Shown in pieces: positions 50,609-62,159 of a DNA stretch of 64,000 nucleotides; positions within the stretch are counted from its first letter, which is position 1; each line of letters starts with the position of its first letter. Below the pieces are notes generated by a model that saw only the letters and a program-made list of their open reading frames with translations, did not search any database and was not told the origin of the DNA. This DNA comes from Liopterus haemorrhoidalis. Taxonomy: Eukaryota > Arthropoda > Insecta > Coleoptera > Dytiscidae. The DNA is taken from positions 18,478,879 to 18,542,878 of the forward strand of contig OZ020622.1 of the NCBI GenBank assembly GCA_963971575.1, read 5' to 3'. The translations under genes and the position numbers were made by a program.

Positions 50609-51215
50609 TAGCCCCACACATACGCGGATATCCAACATTTTTCTGCGGATCCGAATAAATTATAATTTAAATCGTGCGGATGTGGTTCGGATGCGGATAA
50701 AATATATCTCCAATATCCACGTAAACATAAATTCCACGGAAGAGGCGTTTAAAATCCCAAAAATGTATGGCTAGCATTTTCATTGGGTTTATGGCAACAG
50801 TGAAATAAAGGCACGTTACACAGAGGCGAATTAAGCGGTGGGCGGACTGGGTAGCCGGAGGGCCCACCGAGGCCTATATACAAATATTTTTATTCTATTT
50901 ACTATAATAGAGGGCCCATTTTAGTTTTACCGCCCAGGGCCTCCAAACAAATTAATCCCCCACTGACGTTACGGCACTTTTTTCACGCTCATTACTTTTT
51001 TTTTGCTCTTCCACGCGTAAAGATCTACTTTACGCTTACTTAAATAGTTAAACATATTATAATTAATATAACATTCAATTTGTTACGTTGTTTAGTTGCC
51101 AATTTAATTACGAGTATTTAAAAATAATTATTATGTTTTGCCTAATTTGGCATTTTTGAAAATATTGGTAAAAATTAACCATGGTAATTTGCCACACTTA
51201 AGAGCATTACATTTT
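50609..51215. mobile_element. hAT fragment of the TAGAGCCCTGC family, copy 3
   Basis: Starting TAGCCCCACACATACGCGG, it follows 31734-31990 closely (GCGGAT arrays, GAAGAGGCGTTTAAAATCCC, AAAATGTATGG), is interrupted by the MITE at 50821, and resumes with CGGCACTTTTTTCAC and later GCCTAATTTGGCATTTTTG as at 32245. The right end is lost near 51215. Confidence 0.78.
50821..50965. mobile_element. 145-bp hAT MITE, TSD ACGTTAC(A/G)
   Basis: Ends CAGAGGCGAATTAAG and reversed CAGTGGGGGATTAATT are inverted, with ACGTTACA at 50813-50820 and ACGTTACG at 50966-50973, 7 of 8 matching. The uninterrupted relative at about 31974 confirms the site. Confidence 0.85.
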
Positions 51216-51501
51216 ATAAAATAAAAAGATCTTTAAGTTCTTGAAATTGTTATACAACTTTCATCTTTTAATAATAGGATGATTTTAAAAATTTAGTTTT
51301 TAACATTTGCTGATCTTACAGTTGTTTCCTTTTTATTTATGGGCCATAAATGTAATAAATGAATCTGTTTAATCTGTTTAATATTTATATATCTAATTAT
51401 TTATGAATTGTTGCTTTAAAACAATAGCTTTTTTTTATTATTTAATGGCCTTTGCTGCTGTGGCAATTAGCCAGGACAATTTTTATTTGAGAAAATTTCC
51501 A
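51216..51501. other. AT-rich DNA, probable SINE body
   Basis: At 51445-51500 the text CCTTTGCTGCTGTGGCAATT precedes the tRNA-like head on the minus strand and resembles an insert in the MITE at 1390-1425, so it is probably the body of a SINE. Confidence 0.4.
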
Positions 51502-51573
51502 TGCCTGAACGGGGTTCGAACCCGAGACCTTCGCAACGCAGAGCACATGTGTTACCACTAAGCACATTTGATC
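51502..51573 (-). ncRNA. tRNA-like SINE head or tRNA pseudogene
   Basis: On the minus strand TGTGCTTAGTGGTAACAC carries an A-box-like motif and GGGTTCGAACCCC is an exact B box with its T-arm stem. The acceptor and anticodon stems pair poorly, and the sequence downstream continues as repeat, so a tRNA-derived SINE is more likely than a working tRNA. Confidence 0.6.
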
Positions 51574-51641
51574 AAAATGAATAAAACGAATAATTTTCTA
51601 ATTTCTCAGTTAACGCTACGTATAACACCCATAGATTATTA

Positions 51642-52347
51642 GTTTCTTATACAAAACTAACAATCTGAAATAAAATTAGTGACAGTCTGTACATCAAATT
51701 TTGCACCGAATTTTTATTTATCTAATAGAATATTTTTGATTGTAGAAAAAATTATTGTAAAAATGTTATCGCTTAATAACTTAATAATAGGTATCACACA
51801 ACAATGTTCTGTAGTTTTTTAAGTATATTTGTGGGTTTCAAATTACTTTTATATTTATATAGTTTTGTGTAGAAATGTTCAAATAATACGTCAACATTTT
51901 TTTCGACATGATTGTTTATAGTTTAGAGCCTTCGTCGAAAAATATTATACTTGATGATAATGAAATGCCACTTGGTACACGTATTCTTTACAAAAAAATT
52001 AATCAGTTTTACCCGCAGCACCTACATTGAGAACAGCGGCAGATTCGAGATGGCGGAAAAAGTAGATTACCAAGTACAATAAATAGAAGTAATTTTCACT
52101 ATACAACAAAATATTTAGAAAAATATTTGCTGAATGAAGCATTAGCTACAATTTGCCGCATACCACATAAATATGTGTCGAATGGTTTACAAGATGGCGT
52201 CTATAATGCAATTTGTTTATTTACAATTACATGACAGTTCATTTTACAATTAAAAATATTCTATTAGATAAATAAAAATTCGTTGAAAATTTTGATGTAT
52301 AGATTGTTAATAATTTTATTTCAGGTTGTTAGTTTTGTATAAGAAAC
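51642..52347. mobile_element. TA-flanked element with ~105-bp TIR
   Basis: About 105 bases at each end are inverse copies with about ten mismatches, beginning GTTTCTTATACAAAACTAAC, and TA flanks both sides. A terminus of the same family is at 24036-24107. The interior contains an almost open frame (51908-52240). No known transposase was recognised. Confidence 0.87.
51908..52237 (+). pseudogene. Unrecognised frame in the long-TIR element
   Basis: From an ATG the frame reads MIVYSLEPSSKNIILDDNEM then PLGTRILYKKINQFYPQHL, one TGA, then GGKSRLPSTINRSNFHYTT, KYLEKYLLNEALATICRIP and HKYVSNGLQDGVYNAICLF to a stop. About 110 codons with a single stop and balanced composition suggest real coding origin. 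The family is not known to me; it may be a captured exon or a small transposon protein. Confidence 0.45.
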
Positions 52348-52349
52348 TA

Positions 52350-52861
52350 AACGGTTGTGCGCCCCCTTAATTTTCATTTCAATTTAGGTGTATAAAACAC
52401 ACCTTGATTGGAAAGAGAAAATAAATATCGATTTAATGCATTTAAAAACAATTTTGAGCCTCATATGAAAATTTAAAGTAATTATGAATATCACAAAAAT
52501 GAGCTATAAAAATTTTGAAGACGGCTGTGAATTCTTCGTAAAAAAGTATCGTAGAACGTGGAAATTAGAAACTTGTATGAATTGAAACAAAGAAGTTATA
52601 AGCTAAAAAGTAAATCGACTAAAATCAGTTTTTTTGCACGTATCTAGTAACTTGTGCAATTTACCGGAAAACCAAATACATCATTCAAGTGGCAAACTAA
52701 TACGGCAACTTTGCCCTAATTTATCCGACTTCGTATCTCTTATGGTTCACGAGATCCCAATGGTTAAGCTTGAAAAACAGGTAAATACCAGTAAAATTTT
52801 CATAAACGCCTATATACATATATCTACTATTCAAATGATGTAAATGCGAATATATTCAATG
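52350..52861. other. AT-rich DNA with no recognised gene
   Basis: Nothing was recognised here. Confidence 0.35.
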
Positions 52862-52863
52862 TA

Positions 52864-54454
52864 CAGCCTTGCCAGAAAGTATTAGACCCCCTAAGGAAAA
52901 TTTAGTTTTCATTTATTATCAGGTCTATATTACAGGCAATTTTAATTATCTAGTTGTTAGTTATAGTATAAGGTTCAAAGTATAAAAACAGAACATTGTT
53001 ATTAAAAAAATATATATATTTATAAAAATATACATCAATATTTCGTAAATCCCCCTTTTGCTTGAATAACACTTTTGATTCGTCTGGGCATACTCGCCAC
53101 TAATTTCTGGTATATTTCTATAGATAATTGATTCCACTCAGCTATAATCCTTTCCTTTAATGTCTCTTTCGAGAAACACTTATTTTGGGAAACCTTTCTT
53201 TTTAAAACGGTCCATAAGTGCTCAATCGGGGATAAATCAGAGGATTGAGCGGGCCAATCCATAACTTTAATCTCACTATCACTAAACCACTGTAAAACAC
53301 GTCGGGATTTATAGCAGGGCGCGTTATCTTGTTGGAAATAGTAATTAGGTGTCATTTCGCCGAATAGTTTTAAATATGAAGGCTCCAGAGTCTCTTCCAG
53401 CATTTCGATGTAGCGTTCGCTGTTCATTCTTCCTTCACATATGGAGATTTCTCCGACTCCAGATGCAGCCATACTGCCCCAAACCATTATGCTGCCCCCG
53501 CCGAACTTCACCGTAGGTATTATACATTCCGACTTATAAGCCTCCCCAGGCCGGCGACGAACAAACTGTGCACCAGGTTAACCAAAAAGCTGCAATAGAA
53601 AAAAAATTAAAATGAATTTAATATTCTGTGATTTTTCAAAATTAGAAACTTTGAGCAAGTAATTTACATGTGTTTCAATACTCACCTCTATGTTTGATTC
53701 GTCTGTCCACATTACTTTGGCCCAATCTTCACTTTTCCAATCCTGGTATTTTCTGGCCCACAATAGCCGTCGCTTTTTATGGGCTGGGGTCAGATATGGT
53801 TTGTGTCTTGCCTTCCATCCTCTTAGTCCTACATCAGAGAGGTGTTGTCTCACGGTACTAGGAGAAATTTTTAATTTATAATGTTCATTCAGTTGACTGG
53901 ACAGATCTTTCGATGATAACCGGCGATTACGGAAGGACATGCGTTGCAAAATTCTATCCTGTTTGACTGTTGTAATTTTTTTTCTCCCGCTTCTGGGCTT
54001 ACTTTTGTAGCATCTAGTCTCCTCCAATCGTCGAATGGTAGTTCGCACAGCACAACGAGAAAATTGTAATTGTCTGGCAATTTCATGAATTGAAAGTCCT
54101 TGCTTCTTCAAAATCACAATTTGGCTTCTCTCCACTTCACTCAATTCACGTGTTTTTGGTATTATTAATTAGCACACTAAATAATAATGATGAAAAAAAA
54201 AATTTAACTTCAAAAGCACAGCGCAAAACGTTCATACAAAGCTCACAGGCAAATGTTGTCATATAGAAGCATTACCGAGTTTTTATACTTTGTACCCCCA
54301 CTAATGATTCTTTAGTTCCAGGATCGTCGGATATATTCCTAAATGTTGTTATTGTGGTTGTTTTGATTCTAGGAAGTAATTAATACCAATACTTTTCTTA
54401 TAAATTTATATATGGAAAATTTCGTGGGGGGTCTAATACTTTCTGGCATAGCTG
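52864..54454 (-). mobile_element. Full-length Tc1-type element with intron
   Basis: Ends CAGCCTTGCCAGAAAGTATT and reversed CAGCTATGCCAGAAAGTATT are inverted, and TA flanks both sides (52862-52863, 54455-54456). The element is 1591 bp and has one transposase gene on the minus strand. Confidence 0.94.
53035..54162 (-). pseudogene. Tc1 transposase (DD34E) with 96-bp intron
   Basis: The gene reads from IPKTRELSEVERSQ, where ATA at 54160-54162 replaces the expected ATG, through ISPSTVRQHLSDVGLRGWKA to VMWTDESNIE (first Asp). An intron-like segment 53590-53685 has donor GAG|GTGAGT and acceptor TCTATTGCAG. Coding resumes LFG, TAA (53578-53580), PGAQFVRRRPGEAY, FGGGSIMVWGSMAASGVGE, YFQQDNAPCYKSRRVL (second Asp), SDLSPIEHLW (Glu, 34 later) and ends AKGGFTKY. 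The intron length is a multiple of three without stops, so retention stays in frame. The lost start and one stop probably inactivate this copy. Confidence 0.9.
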
Positions 54455-54456
54455 TA

Positions 54457-55042
54457 TATCGAATTTAGTAATTCGTGAAAACATATTTTCCAATGTTTCG
54501 AGTTAATCTTTAGAAATTTATATGTTTTTGTAGCCTTGTCAAATTATTAAAAAATCTGCTGTCAAAATTTTAAATAATGTTTTCGACAAATCTCTTTTGA
54601 TATATTTTTACATAGATTTTAAAACATATTGCCACAAAATCACAAGTTTTAAAGACCCAATAAATCTTTCTGTAAATTTAGTAGACCACTAAATATAAAA
54701 CAATATAAATAGATAAATACACTGTAGTCCAGACACTATAATATACACGTAAAATTAGAATTAAAACACAATTTATTCTATTTGCAGATTGTAAACATTA
54801 TTTATACACCAATAAAATTTATAATTAAAGTTTATCCTTGAATTAATATATATTTCTCAGGTGCAAAACATGCTCAAATTTTCAAATAAGAGTTAATTTA
54901 TTATCCAGTCACATTAAATATAACTTCTGTTTAGAGTGATTACTCAGTCACGAAGTTTGTTACTGTTACTAGTGCCATATTACAAATAGGACAGGTAAAA
55001 TTTGGTCATCTTTTATATATGTTATGGGCCAAATGATAAATA
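54457..55042. other. AT-rich DNA with no recognised gene
   Basis: Nothing was recognised here. Confidence 0.35.
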
Positions 55043-55156
55043 GGGCAGTATTCACAATGCCCTGACATTATTAATAATGCCCAAAACAATCGGTCAACAT
55101 AATAAATGTTAAACAAAAAATATTAAATTGCCCGGGCATTATGAACACTGCTCTGT
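55043..55156. mobile_element. Short MITE with ~26-bp imperfect TIR
   Basis: GGGCAGTATTCACAATGCCC at the left and reversed GAGCAGTGTTCATAATGCCC at the right are inverted. The target duplication is not clear. Confidence 0.6.
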
Positions 55157-55245
55157 AACCGTTGGGCAGAGTGGTTAAAGCAGTTTCTGTTTAAATAACT
55201 TTTGTTTATTTACGTTTTAAACCTTTACAAACGTATTAAGAAATT

Positions 55246-55557
55246 AACAAAATTAAGCAGCAACAGTAGAACCATTAAGAAATACACAACAAAATAATGA
55301 ATATTAAAAATAAATGAAGAAAATAAAACTTTAGGTACTCAAGTAATAAAATAAATTCGTACCAACGTAACAAAAAATAATTTTAAGAAGTTAACAATAA
55401 TAATCATTAAGAAACAAAGAGAACCAACTTAATAACTTTATTTGGCATTATTTTTTTGTATTTAATACTTTCTCCTATTTAAACTTTTACTTGCGTATTT
55501 TCAATTTAACAAAATTAAGCAGTAACTGCAGAACCGTTAAGAAATAAACAACTCAAT

Positions 55558-55597
<40 letters not shown>

Positions 55598-55600
55598 TCA
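55246..55600. repeat. Direct repeat and (AAT)n microsatellite
   Basis: Text TTAACAAAATTAAGCAGNAAC and AGAACCNTTAAGAAATA occurs at about 55246-55310 and again at 55504-55565. An ATA/AAT trinucleotide run follows at 55558-55597. Confidence 0.7.
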
Positions 55601-56119
55601 TTTATTTACCATATTAATTACAGTTAAGAAAAAAATATATAATTATTGACCGTAAATAAATGTACTTAAATTTAATTTCTAACTCTACGTCAGTCAATGA
55701 ATTACTGAATTGACAAATATTGTAATTATTATAAGACAATTAATTAATATAGGAGTACAGTTTTATTTTATTACGCTGGTATTACTAAGATAGGCTTGTC
55801 GTGATGCCAAGGTAATATAACATGTATAATATACAAAATTAACACCATTAACAGCATTGTTCTTATCAGCAACAGCAACCTGCATACCACCAATGGTCTG
55901 CTCCATACCAACAATGCACCATTCTTGAGCTGGTCCACCATTCATCTTCTACTGCATCTTCAAATTCTTCACCTAATTCATAATCTGTAAATAAAGCAAT
56001 TTGGGCGCAGAATTGATTTTTCACAAAATAACCATGCACCAATATCAATTAGTAAAAATAAATATTTGCTTAAAACAAAACCTTCCAGAAGCAAAGTATA
56101 AATTGTGATCTGAAATTTT
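55601..56119. other. AT-rich DNA with no recognised gene
   Basis: The cysteine/tryptophan-rich frame on the minus strand near 55870-56040 has no recognised similarity and is likely chance. Confidence 0.35.
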
Positions 56120-56680
56120 AGAGACTTTTTGTTATCATTTCATTTCTCTACCATGAACTCAGTGACTAGATCAGCAAGCTCAGATACTCAGTAACTATCT
56201 ATTAGTTTCCTTCATTACAGATTGTCTACAGTACAACAAGCTCAGAGACCGTCTATTCGTTTCTGCACACACAGTGCTAAGCTCAGAGAGCGTCTATTCG
56301 TTTCTGCACACACAGTGCTTGATCATCATCATCATCAACCCGTCGCCGTAGCTCACCATCTGCCACCTTGGTTACAGAGCTATCACCGGACTGATGCCAC
56401 TGGCAGCGGCTTGTCTTCGGTTCTCAACAAGCTTTCAACTCTCAACTCATTATCTATTATATTTCTCAGTTTATTTTGCCATTCCGATCCCAGTGATCTG
56501 TCATTTGTCTTTTCCAATAAACGTTCAACTTTAAAACTCAAATCTCGAAACTCAGATCTTAATTATCAAATCTCAAATATCATAACTCAGATATTAAATC
56601 ACAAATATCAAAAACAAAATCTCAAATCTAATTTTTACACATTATGGCTAACGCGTGCCATATGATTTAACCAAAACAAT
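56120..56680 (+). repeat. LTR-like segment with 41-bp tandem duplication
   Basis: A 41-bp unit (GCTCAGAGAGCGTCTATTCG...) is duplicated at 56239-56321, followed by CAT repeats, then TCTTTTCCAATAAACG and repeated AAATCTC/AACTCAG motifs. The layout, with AATAAA before a short CA-rich tail, is like an LTR R-U5 region, but no LTR ends were fixed. Confidence 0.4.
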
Positions 56681-57211
56681 AAAATGCCTCTTACCATTTT
56701 AGTCGTCAATAATCTAACCAGTTACCTTCGTAAACTGTGTTTGTTAATAACAAAGCAACGCTCGTTCATCCTGATAATTTTTAGAGATCTGCTTTGGATA
56801 ATTAATTCTGACGTTCTCAGTGTTAAGATTCAATTTTTTCAAACAAATGTCACATTTCAAATGTATTCCAATAAGTGTCATTTCCTTAGAAACCACTTGA
56901 AGTATTTTTTGGCAAAATAACTTGAAATTTGTTAATTTATTATCTAGCTCATAATTCATACTACCTTTATATGATTCTCAATCGTCACCTTTAACTTAAA
57001 CCTTTACATTAGCCTTTGCAATATTATACGACAATTTTTTTGCACCAATATAATGGTTGCATTAAAAAAAATATTTTTAATATAGCACTTATTTTATATT
57101 TCTTGTGGGTGATAGGCCAATCGCACTTCTGATATTAATAAAAAAGGTATTTTATGAATAATAAGACATGATTTTATTGATCAACTAATACGTCTCACAC
57201 ATCATATGATA
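56681..57211. other. AT-rich DNA with no recognised gene
   Basis: Nothing was recognised here. Confidence 0.35.
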
Positions 57212-57213
57212 TA

Positions 57214-57422
57214 CGGAGTGATTATTTAATGGCGAGACGACGTCACTGGAAGTTTTAATAATTTGCCGTTTCATACACATCGTAGCAGGCGATTATGCGC
57301 GCATGCGCATAATCTTTTTTTCTTCATAATCAAATTTTCTTCAAGGTTATTATAGTCATAGTATTCTGCTAGGAGGCACGTAAAATTCGGTGACGTCGTC
57401 TCGCCATTAAACAATCACTCTG
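57214..57422. mobile_element. 209-bp TA-flanked MITE
   Basis: CGGAGTGATTATTTAATGGC and CGAGACGACGTCAC at the left mirror the right end with two mismatches. TA flanks both sides. The TIR contains a CRE-like GACGTCA palindrome. Confidence 0.9.
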
Positions 57423-57535
57423 TATTTTATACCATTCTATTTACATAAAACAATATGCCTTAGCAACGATATAGCACCCCACGATCGTTAATAAGGATAA
57501 ATGTTGTATAATGATATTTTCGCTAACATATATAT

Positions 57536-57562
57536 CGCTAATATATATATATATATATATAT
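57536..57562. repeat. (TA)n microsatellite
   Basis: An uninterrupted TA run follows CGCTAA. Confidence 0.85.
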
Positions 57563-57719
57563 TCAAAGTAAATCTGGTTTTATGTATGATGAAATGTAAG
57601 AGAAATTATTTGTCTGTCGATTTATTTTTTCTTTGTATCAAAGACTTTTGTTTCAGTAAACAATCTATGACTGGGGTACCTAAAGTCATTTTTAAAAATT
57701 ATTTTGAGAAGTAATTTTT

Positions 57720-58440
57720 GTATTATATCGAGCTTTTTAAGACGACAGTTCAAATCTCCTCCCAAACTAATATACCGTAGCTTAGGACAGATTGTATGAA
57801 GCCAAAATATAAGATTTTTAAAGATTTCATATCAAGAATATGTCGAAGTATCTTAAATAAGTAGATAAATTTTATTTTGAAGATTGTACGCATGAACATC
57901 CTATCTTAAATGCGTGTCAACATAAATGCCTAGATATTTTATTGCGTCCGTTCTTACAACATTACTTGTACAATTACAGTGATCCTTATTGCAATGCACT
58001 TCGTGGATTATAATTTTATTGATATCTGGAATTCCAGAAGCGTATGAAGTAAATGTTACGATTTGGTCTTATTAAAATTTAGGGTCAATGTGTTATTATT
58101 TCGTTGATTCAGATGCATTTAGACTAAGACAATGCTTTTTCGAGAAATCTAATAGTGAAGAAAAGTCTAAAAATAATAAAAATCTCGATTGGGGCCCCCA
58201 GTATTTTTAATTTGAAAGATAAATGCAGCTGAGCATCGCCCGCAAATATTCGCAATTTACAATGAGTTAAAGCTTTCTCTTTTTTACAATATAGGTCCTA
58301 AACAAGAACCCTGTGGTATCCATATAGATATAAATAGAAGTGAAGCATGTTGTTGCAATAAATATTTTGCTTACGGTTGGTCAGATATTGTTCGAAGCCA
58401 TAAGGAAATTGCGTAGAAGAATATCTCAGTATGTTCCAAT
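57720..58440 (-). pseudogene. LINE reverse transcriptase relic
   Basis: On the minus strand: WIPQGSCLGPIL (the G-x-PQGS-x-LGP block), IFAGDAQLHLSFKLKI (catalytic YADD decayed to FAGD), then KNVTFTSYASGIPDINKI, YLGIYVDTHLRW-like text, YNLQNKIYLLIKILRHIL and DMKSLKILYFGFIQSVLSY with GILVWG. This is the second half of a Jockey-like RT and the following region. Frames shift repeatedly and the 5' part is lost at about 58440. Confidence 0.75.
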
Positions 58441-59133
58441 TTATTAATATATTTTAGTGTCAAATAACAAAAAAACAAGAATACCAAATATTTATTCAAA
58501 ATATGTAATAACTTTTTTACGTAATAAAAACTTTGCATCCTCAGTTGTGAATGTGAGAATTTTTATCATGTTTTATATTTGAAGAATTTCTCTTCTCTTT
58601 TGTATTCTGTTCAATTGTGTATGAAGGAAGATGGGTGGATCCCAGGCAGCTGAAGCTGTGACGTCGAGCATAACTAGCAATGTAAATATTTCAGGTGTAT
58701 TTTGATTTTAAAAATTAATCAGGTCTGTGCTCGTTGCTATGGCTACCGGTTCAGCAATTCCCCGCTATATCGCTGCTTACCGAATTACCTCGTGAGCTAT
58801 TTTGTTTACTCCAGTTAATAAAATATATCTGATGCATATTTATAATATTTCTTTCACTTCAAGACAATTTAGGGAAATATTTGTGATATAACAATTTTAT
58901 AAAGGAAATTCATCAGTTATTTAAGTAATTAATTATAATAAGAACGGGGGTAACGGCCATTTTTTTTTTTTTTTTCTTAAGGTGCTTAGACGCCATTTTT
59001 TTTTTTTTTCTGCAGAGAGCTCACGTTCAATTACAAAACAAATGTGTCCCTTAAAAACGTGTTTTAAGTGATCCCGTGAGCCCCACATAGTGCGCGCCTG
59101 TCAAGGTTCACCTAGGGCTATCGCTCACGTGAC
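58441..59133. other. No recognised gene; two T-runs
   Basis: GCCATTTTTTTTTT appears twice (about 58956 and 58992), separated by AAGGTGCTTAGAC, a small direct duplication. No coding similarity was seen. Confidence 0.35.
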
Positions 59134-59264
59134 CAGTGCCGCAACAACATAAATTGGCGCCTGGTGCGTAAAATGATTTGGCCTTATCACCAGTAAAGGT
59201 ACACTCCTAATAAAGGAACTATCTTATTACCAGTAAAGGAACATGCAAAAATATATATTATAAA

Positions 59265-60330
59265 GTCATTTTTAGGGTTTCGTAGGTATGACCAAAAAAC
59301 CCTTATATCGTCATTTTGTCGTCTGTCTGTCTGTCTGTTCGGTAAAAATTGTAGCCAAACGGCTAAACCTAGAGAGTTGTAATTTGGCATGCTTATACAA
59401 CTCTTTGACCCGCACATAGGAAAAATACTAAAACATCTAAAAAACATATCCCCCTAAAAATATAAACAAATATGTGCTCACCGAAAAAAAAATATATATA
59501 TTTTTTAAATTCTGAGTAGGGTATTAAATGAAAGCCCTTAGTACGTGGATCAACGATCAAAATTTTATTTTTGCAAAATAAATTATTTTGAAGCTATTTT
59601 GCCAAAATTGTGCAAAAAAATGTTTGTCCCACACCCTATAGCCCAGATGGTTTATATTAAAAATCTGATAAATTCTAAGTAATGTACATTGGTGTGAACC
59701 GGAATAGTACAGGAATTTTTGATCAGATTATGTTTTCGGAAATTAACGCATTTTTTGTGTTTTTAACTAAAATATGTTAAATATTTAATTCGCTATGTAA
59801 CACAGTAGATAAGTAAGTGCTGATAGCGTAGTTGGTTTTTGTAATTTGCAAACTAGAGTTCGAAGCCTGTCAATTTTAATTTGTTTGTTTTTTTTGCATT
59901 TTTATTTTGTTTAAATTATTTTGTCAAAATTCTAGTTATATTTTGGTAAATGTTGCATTTAATTTTTAAAAGCTTAAATTTAATAACTAGTGTGAAGTGT
60001 TGAAATTATAATTTAATTCTATGTTTGAATGTATACGAAATCAGATGGCGAGGCTTATGATTTAAGCAACCAATGGAAGCGGTAGGCGCAATTTTCAAAA
60101 TCTAACCTAACGTAACCTTGTTATATAAAAAAATACTGCACATATTTAGAAACTTAAATATTGGTATTAGGCATTCGAATTAAAATTCATAAAAAAATAT
60201 TTTGACATAAAATTTATTTTGGCGTCCCAAATAATCATCATTCAGTTACTAAATACCTGCAAAACCCTGAAATGTATGAAAACACTTCACATAAATTTTT
60301 TAACAATAAATTTATAAAAAAAAATTTAAA
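59265..60330. repeat. Repeat R2 copy nested in a hAT
   Basis: Segment a (59265-59470) is in forward orientation, while segments b (about 59560-60110) and c (about 60110-60330) are inverse relative to the 15-17 kb copy. A tRNA-like core with good A and B boxes lies at 59819-59876. It lacks both the hairpin and the Harbinger-like insertion, giving the empty sites. Confidence 0.82.
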
Positions 60331-60694
60331 AACATTCGTTGGTATTATTTTTTAGTTTAGTTTTAACCTTTTTCTTTGGTTTAGTTTAAATTGCAATATT
60401 AACGATTATATTAACAAATTATGTTACAAATCTTTTAATAAACTCAAAAATTATGATAATCAACTAATATAAACAAAATATAGATTCTAGGTCAATGAAA
60501 CACAAAATGAACAACACCTAAAATGAAACACAAAAGGGCTAAAGAATTATATTACATAATTAAATAACAGAATAAATAAAAAAATATATATTTAATGACA
60601 AAAAAAAAATGGGATATTTGAACAACAAATAATAAATATTTTGGTATTTAATAATATATTATATAAGCACTTTAACGGAATGGATAGTTAAATA

Positions 60695-61092
60695 AATTGA
60701 ACTTTTCTGACTTTTAACTGTGAGAATTCGTTAATTAAGTCTTCATAATTTAATGACTGCGCTATAGTATTTTCTATTGATATTAAAGCTAAATTTTACA
60801 ATCTATCTTGGCCCATTGTAGAACGCAAATAATTTTTTATTAACTTTAATTTACTAAAACTGCGTTCATTCGAAGTAACAGTTACAGGGAGCGTTAAAAA
60901 TATGCGCAGCGCAGTGCCAATATTAGGGTACACATCTTTTAAATCGTAAGTGTGGGTCACTTCTAATAATTGCATTGAAGTGGCAGTTTTACAGTCATCA
61001 TTTAATGATCTTGCCTGCCATTTGAAATTTTCGATTATGAAATCAATTTTGTTTTGATTATAGTTTATTAATATAAAAAATAATAATAACAA
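60695..61092 (-). pseudogene. hAT transposase C-terminus (ZMYM-like)
   Basis: The minus strand encodes MQLLEVTHTYDLKDVYPNIG, TALRIFLTLPVTVTSNERSF, SKLKLIKNYLRSTMGQDRL and, after a stop, LALISIENTIAQSLNYEDL. The RSFSKLK...YLRSTM block is the hAT dimerisation domain in its ZMYM-type form. Only the last 130 residues or so are present, with a stop in the middle. Confidence 0.85.
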
Positions 61093-61187
61093 AAAAAAAA
61101 AAAATTAGCCATTTGGCGCCCCTATGAATCCAGCGCCTGGTGCGGCGGCACCGCTCGCACCACACTTGTTGCGGCACTGCACGTGAC

Positions 61188-61394
61188 CATTAATATTTGG
61201 ACACAAAACGGGACATTTTTGAGAAAAAACGGGACAATGATCCAGTTATTAAAAATTCTAAAAAAATAAAGAAGAAGAATATATTTCTGACAAAAAATGA
61301 AAACCAATAGCATCTTATATTTAAATAAAATGATAATTTACTTATTTAATATTTTAGTCTTTATCGGAGGCTTGCCCCTTATATTTCGGGATTG
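61188..61394. other. No recognised gene
   Basis: Nothing was recognised between the hAT and the following mariner relic. Confidence 0.35.
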
Positions 61395-61990
61395 CACTAA
61401 ACTAGTGCTGCCATCTGGCAATTGACGCTTCTATCGTAAAGTTTGACATTTTTGACGGTATACGTACTCGGAACATTTTGACGTACGTCCGCTATTTTTG
61501 TTGTTTACAGTAATTTGGAAAAATTCATCTCGGCTAAAAATGGAATTAAATCGTGAACATTTTCGAGCGATTATTTTTACAATTTTCGACGTGGATTAAC
61601 CCAACAACAGTGCATCGATGAACTTAATTCGATGAAGCACCAAAAAGGACTACTGTTTATCGATGGCTTGCTGACTTCAGTCGTGGCCGTTGTTCGCTTA
61701 AGGATGAATTTCGTGAAGGTCGTCCAAAATCGGTTGTTGTTCCGGAGAACATTGATGTTGTACGTGAACTGATACTGCAAAATCGTCATGTGACTTATCG
61801 TGAGATTGAGGTATCCTTCGACATTAGTAGCACCAGCATACATTCACTATTGCATAAACATTTTGCTGTCAAAAAGATTTTTTCGCTTTGGATCCCATAT
61901 AATTTGACAATCGGAGTGGAAAATGCCTCAATCGGAATGGAAAAAGTGCTTCGAAAATTGGTCTATATCAAAAGTACAAAAAATAAATAA
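61395..61990 (+). pseudogene. Mariner transposase N-terminal relic
   Basis: From ATG at 61540 the protein reads MELNREHFRAIIF, then after a one-base shift YNFRRGLTQQQCIDELNS, TTVYRWLADFSRGRCSLKDE, REGRPKSVVVPENIDVVREL and VTYREIEVSFDIS. This is a mariner N-terminus with helix-turn-helix motifs, related to but distinct from mariner B. It ends before the catalytic core at KSTKNK. Confidence 0.82.
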
Positions 61991-62159
61991 TGAAAATATA
62001 TTCAGTATAATATAATAATAATAATAATAGTGAATTTATTTAGCAGTAGCTAATTATATACATTTCAAAGATAGTACATATATAAATATACACAAATATA
62101 CATTATACAAAATTTATTACAAATAGAATAATATATCTTCAACAAAAAACTTTGCATTA
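61991..62159. other. AT-rich DNA with (ATA)n run
   Basis: An ATA trinucleotide run lies near 62010. No gene was seen. Confidence 0.4.

Larger units (their letters stand above)
59134..61179 (-). mobile_element. hAT element, TSD CACGTGAC
   Basis: Ends CAGTGCCGCAACAA and reversed CAGTGCCGCAACAAGTG are inverted, with CACGTGAC duplicated at 59126-59133 and 61180-61187. GGCGCCTGGTGCG lies inside both ends. It carries a transposase C-terminus on the minus strand and a nested copy of repeat R2. Confidence 0.92.

Noticed and set aside
51502..51573. Possible functional tRNA gene on the minus strand
   Set aside because: The B box is exact, but acceptor and anticodon stems pair poorly and repeat sequence continues past the 3' end; called a SINE head instead.
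55866..56048. Short Cys/Trp-rich minus-strand frame ending WWYAGCCC
   Set aside because: No conserved spacing, no signal peptide and no family similarity; likely chance.
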